From: Streptomyces sp. Ag109_O5-1
GTDB taxonomy: Bacteria > Actinomycetota > Actinomycetes > Streptomycetales > Streptomycetaceae
Direction: 5' to 3'
Assembly (NCBI RefSeq): GCF_003814875.1
Contig: NZ_RKQF01000001.1
Location: forward strand, 10,602,001 to 10,666,000
DNA length: 64,000 nt
The translations under genes and the position numbers were made by a program. The number at the start of each line of letters is the position of its first letter. Position 1 is the stretch's first letter. The notes under the pieces were generated by a model that was given only the letters and a program-made list of their open reading frames with translations, was not told the origin of the DNA and did not search any database. Of the stretch, positions 58,332 through 64,000 are shown in pieces.

Positions 58332-59182
58332 CTACGCCGCTCGGGGGAAGTCCGCGGCCCGGGAGGCGGTCTCCTGGGCGCGCAGTTCGTCCAGGGCGCC
58401 GCGCAGTTGGTCGTGGACGCGGTCGTATCCGCGGTTGCCCAGCACGATACGGCGGGGCGGCGCGTCCTGGCTCATGGCGTCGACCACGGCCTTGACGCCG
58501 CGGTGGGGATCGCCGGGCTGACGGCCGTCCTGGCCGACCATGCCCACCCGCACCGTCTCCACGAACGCCCGGTAGGCCTCCACGGTCTCGGTCACCGGCT
58601 CCTCGACGAAGGCGGCATAGGCCCGGGTGCGGAAGGCACCCGGCTCCACGGCGAGGACCTGGATCCCGAACGGCTCCACCTCGGTCCGCAGCGCGTCCGT
58701 CATGCCCTCCACCGCGAACTTGGCGGCACTGTAGAAACCGAAACCGGGCACGCTCGCGATCCCGGCGACCGAGGACATGTTGACGATCCATCCGCTGCGC
58801 CGCTCCCGCATTCCGGGGAGCACCGCGCGGACGAGGTCGACGACGGAGAAGAAGTTCAGCTCGAAGGAACGGCGGACATCGGCCTCAGGAGAGCCCTCCA
58901 CCGATCCGTACCAACCGCGGCCGGCATTGTTGACCAGCACATCGATCCCGCCGAAGTGCGCTTCCGCGGCCCGGACCGCGGCCCGGACCTGCTGGGGGTC
59001 GGTGGTGTCCAGCTCCAGCAGCAGGATCCGCTCACGCGCCTCGGCGCCGTGCAGGTCGGCCCATTCCTTCAGCTGCCCGGCCGGCGGGCGGTCAGCACGA
59101 CGTTGTCGCCCTGCTCCAGCGCGACGTCGGCATAAGCCCTGCCGAAACCACCGGTACCGCCGGTGATGAACCATGTCTTCAC
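58332..59182 (-). pseudogene. SDR-family oxidoreductase, frameshifted near the N-terminus
   Basis: Translation from GTG 59182 (excellent AAGGAGGAG site) gives a proper SDR start, WFITGGTGGFGRAYADVAL...VVLTARRPG, but stops at TGA ending 59069. The rest of the enzyme continues in another frame from about 59085 to 58332 and contains the NNAG, the Ser in VNMSSVAG and Y-S-A-A-K. One extra base between 59070 and 59090 would restore a single 283-residue protein. It is the third gene of the MerR-controlled cassette. Either a true lesion or a sequencing error in a C/G run (GGCCGGGC). Confidence 0.82.
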
Positions 59183-59218
59183 AGTGCTCCTCCTTGGAGC
59201 GGGTAAGGCGGCAGCGGG

Positions 59219-59575
59219 TCAGGGGGCGATGACCAGGCTGCTGATCAGCGTGCCGTCGAGGGTGAAGCGGTAGCCGAGGTCGACGCTGCCGCCGGGGAAG
59301 TCGCCCTCCAGGTGCTGGGTGAGGGTGAACCGATGGGTGCCGGTGCGCTCGGCGGCCACCGGCGTGGTGGTGTAGGTGAACTCGGAAGCGGCGTTCGCCA
59401 TCCACTCGGTGATCGAGGGTATGCCGGTGTGGGTGTGGCCCTCGTCGGTCACGCTCGCCTGCGGGGTCAGGATCCCGGCCAGCGCGGTGGTGTCCCGGGT
59501 GTCGAGCGCGGTGAGGAACTGCCGGACGGCCGCGGGCAGATCGGTGATGTCGATACGAACGGTGCTGTCGGTCAT
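59219..59575 (-). CDS. NTF2-fold (SnoaL-like) protein of the MerR cassette
   Basis: A 118-residue NTF2-fold protein: L-P-A-A-V-R-Q-F-L-T-A-L-D-T-R-D, an internal G-H-T-H-T-G-I-P-S-I-T-E-W and a terminal L-G-Y-R-F-T-L-D-G. ATG 59575 has GTAAGG eight bases upstream. No stop codon separates it, in the same frame, from the end of the upstream oxidoreductase, so read-through fusion would be possible. It is the only intact structural gene of the cassette; substrate unknown. Confidence 0.72.
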   Translation of the reverse strand: MTDSTVRIDITDLPAAVRQFLTALDTRDTTALAGILTPQASVTDEGHTHTGIPSITEWMANAASEFTYTTTPVAAERTGTHRFTLTQHLEGDFPGGSVDLGYRFTLDGTLISSLVIAP

Positions 59576-60389
59576 GGGGTGCCTTACGTGAGGTGATCGG
59601 ATGGGAGGGGGAGGGCACGGTCGGCGGGTGAGCCCTGCCGGGACGACGCCGGCCCGCGAGGGCCCTCGTTCCGCGCTCGCGACCAGCTCACGGACCTGCG
59701 CCGCGGCGACGGCGGTGCCGGGGTCCCGCAGAGACCACTGCCACGGTTCCTCGGGCCCCGGTCCGGCGGGCGCCTCCCCGCGGTAGGGCTCGACGCAGAC
59801 GGGGGCGTTCGGTTCGCTCTGCCGGCTGTCCGCGAGCGTGCCGATGTCCACCGCGTCGTATCCGAGGACGTCCAGCGGGCGGCCGGCCTCCTCCTTGGCC
59901 TTCGTGCTGTCGCCGGCGATGGGCAGGGCACTGCGGTCGGGTGACCCGGCGGGCCGGGCAAGAGCGAAGAGCCGGCCGGAACCTGTGCTCGGAACCTGTG
60001 CTGTTGAACGCCTTGACCACGGTCGATCTCGGCAGGTGCCGCTGCAGCAGGCCGCTGGAGGTGATCTCGTCGGCGTCGAGCTCGGCCGGCCGGCCGTCGC
60101 GCTGGGGATGGCAGTTCCCCGTGTCCAGCACGATCTTGTCGTTCAGCGCGTCCACGGGGAGCAGGCCGGGGGCCGTCGGCGGGACGGACACCACCACCAG
60201 GTCGCCGGCCCGTGCCGCTGCCGCCGGCGTGGCCGCGCGAGCGTGACTGCCCAGGGTGTCGACCAGCTCGCTGAGGGTTTCGGGCCCTCGGGAGTTGCTG
60301 AGGACGACGTCGAGTCCCGCGGCGACGGCCGGACGGGCGAGGGAGGTGCCGATCGCTCCGCTGCCGATGAGTCCGAGTGTGAGAGGCAC
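59576..60389 (-). pseudogene. NADP/F420-dependent oxidoreductase broken by a 13-bp tandem duplication
   Basis: From GTG 60389 the frame reads a Rossmann fold of the NADPH:F420 oxidoreductase type (LTLGLIGSGAIGTSLARPA, V-V-V-S-V-P-P, S-T-V-V-K-A-F-N-S-T-G) and then goes out of frame at 59977-60002. Beyond it, the correct C-terminus (ALPIAGDSTKAKEEAGRPLDV, then A-V-D-I-G-T-L-A-D-S-R, E-P-W-Q-W-S-L-R) continues in the other frame. Removing one copy of the 13-bp repeat restores one continuous protein. No stop codon occurs before the NTF2-fold gene even after repair. Confidence 0.85.
59977..60002. repeat. exact 13-bp tandem duplication
   Basis: CGGAACCTGTGCT occurs twice back to back (59977-59989 and 59990-60002). 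13 is not a multiple of three, which accounts fully for the frameshift in the oxidoreductase gene. Confidence 0.95.
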
Positions 60390-60520
60390 TGCACTGTCCG
60401 TTCGTGATGTCGAGGAGTTCAAAGGCTTGAGGGGGGAACCACCGACCCTGCGTGAACCGGCGCGGACCGATCGGGGCATCGGCCGGCGGAGCCGGGCCGG
60501 GCGGGCAGCTCATGTCGATC

Positions 60521-60551
60521 ACGATGGGGCCTCCCCCGGGGAGAGGGTCAA
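60521..60551 (-). promoter_or_regulatory. MerR-type promoter with 19-bp spacer
   Basis: On the minus strand TTGACC (60551-60546) is followed after 19 bases by CATCGT (60526-60521). The overlong spacer contains CCTCTCCCCGGGGGAGG, a near-perfect palindrome. This is the layout that MerR-family activators untwist. It drives the oxidoreductase cassette and lies just upstream of the divergent MerR gene. Confidence 0.75.
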
Positions 60552-60560
60552 GCGCGGCGG

Positions 60561-61394
60561 ATGCACACTGGGGGGATGGCCTGCGGATTGACGATCGGCG
60601 AGTTCGCGCAGCTGACGCACCTGAGCGTGCGGACCCTGCGTCGTTACCACGAGTCCGGGCTGCTGGAGCCAGTCTCGGTGGACCCCGTCAGTGGCTACCG
60701 CTGCTACTCCGGCGACCAGATCCCCACCGCGCAGGTCATCCATCGGCTGCGTGAACTGGACGTGCCGCTGGCCGATGTGGCCAAGATCCTCGCCACCGAG
60801 GACGCCGCGGAGCGCGCGGACCTGGTCGGTGAACACCTGCAGCGGCTGGAGGCGGAACTGGACCGCACACGAGCCGCCGTGGTCTCCCTGCGGAACCTGC
60901 TGCGCCCCGACGCCGGCGGCCTGCAGGTCGAGCTCCGCCCGGTGGCAGCCAGAACGGTCGCCGGGGTCGAGGACGTCGTCGGCTACGACGAGGTGATCTC
61001 CTGGTACGACGGGGCGATGGCCGAACTCGGCGCCGCGGTCGCCGGTCTGCCGGCACAGGGGCCGCCGGGTGGGTGCTACGCCAACGAGCTGTTCACCCGC
61101 GGCCGGGGAACGGCGCTGGTCTACCGGCCGGTGGCCGACCCGCCGACCCGAGGCCGGGTGCGACCGGTGGACCTCCCGGCCGGCGAGCTTGCCGTGGTCG
61201 TCCATCCCGGACCGCACGACGACATCGACGTCACCTACGGCCGGCTCGGCGCCTGGGTGGTCGACCACGCCCTCGTGGTCGATGGCCCGGTGCACGAGAC
61301 ATATCTCGTCGGCCCGCGCGACGACCCGGATCCCGCAGCCTGGCGTACCGAGATCGGCTGGCCGGTGTTCCGGCTCGCGCCCACCCCCGGGTGA
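60561..61394 (+). CDS. MerR-family regulator with GyrI-like effector domain
   Basis: A 277-residue regulator. The winged helix is LTIGEFAQLTHLSVRTLRRYHE followed by G-L-L-E-P-V; a coiled coil (E-H-L-Q-R-L-E-A-E-L-D-R) leads to a C-terminal GyrI/AraC-effector-like domain (about residues 125-277), as in BltR/BmrR, which bind small lipophilic molecules. Possible starts are ATG 60561, ATG 60576 and TTG 60588; the shorter ones fit family N-termini better. It probably activates the divergent cassette through the 19-bp-spacer promoter. Confidence 0.85.
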   Translation: MHTGGMACGLTIGEFAQLTHLSVRTLRRYHESGLLEPVSVDPVSGYRCYSGDQIPTAQVIHRLRELDVPLADVAKILATEDAAERADLVGEHLQRLEAELDRTRAAVVSLRNLLRPDAGGLQVELRPVAARTVAGVEDVVGYDEVISWYDGAMAELGAAVAGLPAQGPPGGCYANELFTRGRGTALVYRPVADPPTRGRVRPVDLPAGELAVVVHPGPHDDIDVTYGRLGAWVVDHALVVDGPVHETYLVGPRDDPDPAAWRTEIGWPVFRLAPTPG

Positions 61395-61413
61395 CCCCGT
61401 TCACGGGCAGAGC

Positions 61414-62172
61414 TCAGGGAGTCTCGCTGTCCGCCTCCTGCGGTCGCATGAAGTCGAGGTCGTCGCCCCATGCGTCCAGCACCTCGCCGTGTCCGGCCTC
61501 TCGGGCCGCCCTCTCGACAAGGGTGAACAGGTGCCGCTGCAGGGACACCTCGCCCGTCGCCGAAATGCGGTCCACGGCGCGGAGCAGCATGTCGGTGTCC
61601 CAGCCCGGCAGCGGGTACCGGGCCAGCTCCCACTCCAGGTACTTGTTGTAGGGGCGGGGGCGACGGTCTAGAGCGAAGAGCGACTCGAGCAGGAGCCGCA
61701 TGCTGTCGGCCGCGTCGAGGCGGGCCGCCAGAGACCTGCCGTCCCGGTGGTTCTTGAGCGAGCGGTAGAGGGAGTTGACGTAGGCGTCGAGCCGGCCGCC
61801 GGAGTCCCGGAACGCCTCATCGGCATCCAGCCGGGCCCGGTCGGCAAGGATGCGGGCGATGCCTCCGTCGAGCCGGTCGAGCACGATCCGGGCACGGGCG
61901 AGGGCATAGCGTTCCCAGCCAGGTGTCCCGGCCCCGCAGAACTCGGCGAGGGTGACGACAACGAGGTCGAGCTCGGGGCCGCGGTGGCCGGAGAACCGGG
62001 TCGGATCGGTCCCGGCGTCATCGGCGACGACCACGTACAGGTCGTGGTCGGAGTACGGGGTGACCATGCCGTCGTGGGCCTGGGAACCTTTGAGGACGAG
62101 GCCGACGACGGCTGGATCGGCGGCGGCGAGCTCGACGAACGCGTCGTAGGCGGGGGGCTGCTGAGCAGTCAT
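61414..62172 (-). CDS. nucleotidyltransferase-fold protein (DUF4037-like)
   Basis: A 252-residue protein with the Pol-beta nucleotidyltransferase motif G-S-Q-A-H-D-G-M-V-T-P-Y-S-D-H-D-L (GSxxxG-like start and S-D-x-D metal site) and a downstream L-D-L-V-V carboxylate. The C-terminal half is helical, with S-L-K-N-H-R-D-G and Y-N-K-Y-L-E-W-E-L, as in aminoglycoside adenylyltransferase-like and kanamycin-type proteins. Acceptor unknown. ATG 62172 has GGAG nine bases upstream. It is convergent with the MerR gene. Confidence 0.78.
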   Translation of the reverse strand: MTAQQPPAYDAFVELAAADPAVVGLVLKGSQAHDGMVTPYSDHDLYVVVADDAGTDPTRFSGHRGPELDLVVVTLAEFCGAGTPGWERYALARARIVLDRLDGGIARILADRARLDADEAFRDSGGRLDAYVNSLYRSLKNHRDGRSLAARLDAADSMRLLLESLFALDRRPRPYNKYLEWELARYPLPGWDTDMLLRAVDRISATGEVSLQRHLFTLVERAAREAGHGEVLDAWGDDLDFMRPQEADSETP

Positions 62173-62423
62173 GATGGGGATCTCCGGTGAGGTGATGACG
62201 GGTATGCCCGCGGGGGCGCCCCTGTTGCGAGGCGCCCTGCACCGTCCGCGGCCGCGCATGGCTGCCGCCCGGAAGATCAACGCACTTCTGGACCCTATCG
62301 CCCGGCCGGACCATGGGGTAGGGCACGCGGAGACGTCAGGACACCGAGCGTCGCGCAGCGCGCATCACGAAGCCCCGCCGGGAGAGGTCATACGGCCGCG
62401 AAAGACCCCGGACGGGCTGCCGG

Positions 62424-63317
62424 TCAGGTCAGCGCGTTCCACAGCAGCCCCACCAGATCGCTCGTGGCGTCGGCCGCGAACAGCGCGGCCAGCGCGCCCA
62501 GCGCGAGAACGGCCGCGGCGGCGGACCACAGATGCGGGGGCGGGGCGGTCTGCAGCGCCGCGATCCTGCGGGTGACCGCGCGGTCCGTGAAGCTCAGAGC
62601 ACAGGACCGGCGGGCGCGGCCCGCGTTGAGGGCGGCGCGGGCAAGCGCGCGGGCCGTGGTCACCCGGTCCCCGACGGCCGACGCCGCCTGCTCGTCCGCC
62701 CAGCGCTCCACCAGGAAGGACACGGTGGCACGGACCGGGCCGAGCAACGGGTTGGCGGCCTCGGCGAGTGTCGCCGCCGTCACCAGACGGCCGTGCCGGT
62801 GGGTCAGATGGGCCCGTTCGTGGGCCAGCAGCACCCGCCGTTCCGCCGGTGCCAGCGCGCTCAGCATCGCCGACGTGACCAGGATCCGGCCCGGCCGGCC
62901 CGGGATCGCGAACGCCTGCGGTACCTCGGAGGCGGCCACCACCAGCTCGACATCGCGCGGATGCCCCTCGCACAGCCGCCGCAACGCCCGCCGGGTACGG
63001 CGCTCGGCCCGCACCGCCCGCTGCACCCGCCGGACCACCACGGCCAGCGCGAGGCACGCGGCCACGCCGATCACCTCGGGCACCGGGTCGGCCAGATGCC
63101 GGCCTGCCGCCCGGGCTTCCCGGATCACCGGTGGGGCGTCGCCCACCAGAGCGGTCGTCAGCAGGATCAGGGACCAGGTGGTCGCGGCGGCGGTCAGCAC
63201 GGCGGCGGACGTGAGCACGCGGGCGGCCAGCGCCGGGGCGACCCGCCGGCCGATCACCGGGCCGACCAGGGGCAGCAACAGGGAGACCAGCAGCGGGGTG
63301 TAGACGTCGAACATCAT
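62424..63317 (-). CDS. M56-family (BlaR1-type) membrane metallopeptidase
   Basis: A 297-residue membrane protein with about four helices and the cytoplasmic zinc protease motif LLAHERAHLTHRHG (HExxH). It has the M56 peptidase part of BlaR1 but lacks the C-terminal beta-lactam sensor domain, so it must receive its signal another way. ATG 63317 overlaps the BlaI stop codon (ATGA). It is expected to cleave or trigger loss of the BlaI-type repressor. The 250 bp downstream (62173-62423) show no feature. Confidence 0.87.
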   Translation of the reverse strand: MMFDVYTPLLVSLLLPLVGPVIGRRVAPALAARVLTSAAVLTAAATTWSLILLTTALVGDAPPVIREARAAGRHLADPVPEVIGVAACLALAVVVRRVQRAVRAERRTRRALRRLCEGHPRDVELVVAASEVPQAFAIPGRPGRILVTSAMLSALAPAERRVLLAHERAHLTHRHGRLVTAATLAEAANPLLGPVRATVSFLVERWADEQAASAVGDRVTTARALARAALNAGRARRSCALSFTDRAVTRRIAALQTAPPPHLWSAAAAVLALGALAALFAADATSDLVGLLWNALT

Positions 63318-63697
63318 GCGCCGCCCCCGGCGAACAGATTCCGCAGCGCCCGCTCCTCCTCCGGACTCAGCCCGGACACGAACTGCTGGAGCGCCGCGAT
63401 CGGATCCGGACCCCGGTCCAGGGCCTCGTGCATGGCCTGGGCGGTCAGCTCGGCCGCGTTCTTCGCCGGCCGGTACGCGCCACGCCGGCCGTCCGCGTCC
63501 CGCAGCACCAGGCCCTTGTCGTACAGCCTTTTCAGGATCGTGTGGACCGTGTTGTACGCGAGGCCGCCGCCGATCTCGGACTGGATCTCGGCCGGGGTCA
63601 ACGGGCGTTCGGTCGCCCACAGGGCTGCCAGTACTTCGCTCTCCAGCTCTCCGGCACTGCGCCGCTCCGCTCTGCCATGGGCCCCTGTACCAGCCAT
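63314..63697 (-). CDS. BlaI/MecI-family repressor
   Basis: A 127-residue winged-helix repressor: L-E-S-E-V-L-A-A-L-W, L-T-P-A-E-I-Q-S-E-I, the recognition helix Y-N-T-V-H-T-I-L-K-R-L-Y-D-K-G and a C-terminal dimer helix that M56 proteases cut in relatives. ATG 63697 is directly followed upstream by the TACA-type palindrome at 63708-63718, and a second copy lies at 63809-63823. It is co-transcribed with the M56 gene, forming a sensor-repressor pair. Confidence 0.88.
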   Translation of the reverse strand: MAGTGAHGRAERRSAGELESEVLAALWATERPLTPAEIQSEIGGGLAYNTVHTILKRLYDKGLVLRDADGRRGAYRPAKNAAELTAQAMHEALDRGPDPIAALQQFVSGLSPEEERALRNLFAGGGA

Positions 63698-63707
63698 GGC
63701 ACAACCT

Positions 63708-63718
63708 TACAGGCTGTA
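63708..63718. promoter_or_regulatory. BlaI-type operator 1
   Basis: TACAG-G-CTGTA is a perfect palindrome 11 bases upstream of the BlaI start and matches the TACA/TGTA consensus of this family. Confidence 0.8.
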
Positions 63719-63808
63719 GTGCCGCTGTCCGGGTGGGCGTACCGGCGCTGCCTCGACCCACAATCTCGGTTAATTTGTCACTGTTTGTCCCCTAAGTCCA
63801 TGGACGGT

Positions 63809-63823
63809 CCTACGAGCTGTAGG
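63809..63823. promoter_or_regulatory. BlaI-type operator 2
   Basis: CCTAC-GAGCT-GTAGG shares TACxxGCTGTA with operator 1 (9 of 11 positions) and lies 23 bases upstream of the next plus-strand gene, which is therefore a likely BlaI target. Confidence 0.72.
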
Positions 63824-63845
63824 GGAAGCAGGGGTGGGTGCCTCG

Positions 63846-64000
63846 ATGGTCCCGAACGTGAACGCCGCGCCCGCCATGAGCCGCCGAGGGGTCTACTGGC
63901 ATGCCGCCGCCTGTCTCGCCGTGCTGCTCGGTGCGGGCTGGCTGCTCCGGCGGCACTGGCCGGTCGTGGAACACGGGGCGCTCCGGCTCGCCGTCGCCGA
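63846..64000 (+). CDS. membrane protein, partial
   Basis: ATG 63846 opens a frame that runs off the right edge (51 codons visible). It has a basic N-terminus, one hydrophobic helix (A-A-C-L-A-V-L-L-G-A-G-W-L-L) and a R-R-H-W-P-V-V-E-H-G-A-L-R-L-A stretch typical of flippase-like/lysylphosphatidylglycerol-synthase-type membrane proteins of Streptomyces, an assignment that needs the missing part. The BlaI-type operator 2 just upstream links it to the repressor pair. Confidence 0.55.
   Translation, partial: MVPNVNAAPAMSRRGVYWHAAACLAVLLGAGWLLRRHWPVVEHGALRLAVA

Overview
The window is chromosomal DNA of a Streptomyces or a close relative. The evidence is the very high GC content with strong third-position GC bias, frequent GTG starts, many secreted enzymes, mycothiol-linked genes, CUT1 sugar transport without a local ATPase, and a 24-codon gene for the actinobacterial ribosomal protein bL37. 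I see no rRNA, tRNA, CRISPR array or intact insertion sequence. The long antisense open frames are shadows produced by GC bias.

Layout. Positions 1-11 kb: end of a molybdo-hydroxylase iron-sulphur subunit, a TetM/Otr(A)-type ribosomal-protection GTPase, a secreted GH5 endoglycosylceramidase-like enzyme, a secreted beta-propeller protein divergent from a TetR regulator, a secreted GH27 alpha-galactosidase with a ricin-type lectin domain, a FolD paralogue and small proteins. Positions 11-18.4 kb: an ABC exporter, then a sulphur block. This block holds a YgaP-like rhodanese divergent from a CsoR-family repressor that lacks the copper-binding His (CstR-like), a TauE exporter, and a persulfide dioxygenase-rhodanese fusion. 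Three near-identical ATACCC-N4-GGGTAT operators tie it together. Mycothiol-dependent formaldehyde dehydrogenase and a metallo-hydrolase follow. Positions 18.4-35.3 kb: mixed metabolism and envelope genes, including an SDR, a PLP decarboxylase, an L,D-transpeptidase, a Gfo/Idh-ROK pair, a membrane-anchored S1 protease, a PatB-type lyase, a large secreted hydrolase, and a TetR regulator with paired palindromes.

Positions 35.3-43.6 kb: an ANTAR-GAF-PAS-PP2C phosphatase, a small conserved protein with a long structured leader, an RpiR regulator, a GT39-type membrane glycosyltransferase and a Tat-exported PAP2 enzyme with beta-strand repeats. Positions 43.6-53.2 kb: a sugar-uptake island with a BadF-type kinase divergent from a ROK regulator, a 13-bp-arm operator between them, then a binding lipoprotein, two permeases and two cytoplasmic toroid-fold proteins of unknown specificity. 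Positions 53.2-57.1 kb: a nucleoside-kinase-like protein, beta-phosphoglucomutase, a GH65 phosphorylase and bL37.

Positions 57.2-64 kb: AlkC/AlkD-type repair protein, then a MerR-controlled cassette whose regulator and 19-bp-spacer promoter look intact. Two of its three structural genes are broken by frameshifts, one of them caused by an exact 13-bp tandem duplication. Last come a nucleotidyltransferase, a BlaI/M56 sensor pair with two matching operators, and the start of a membrane protein.

The clearest functional units are the CstR persulfide regulon, the ROK-controlled sugar island, the phosphorolytic disaccharide pair, and the decayed MerR cassette.
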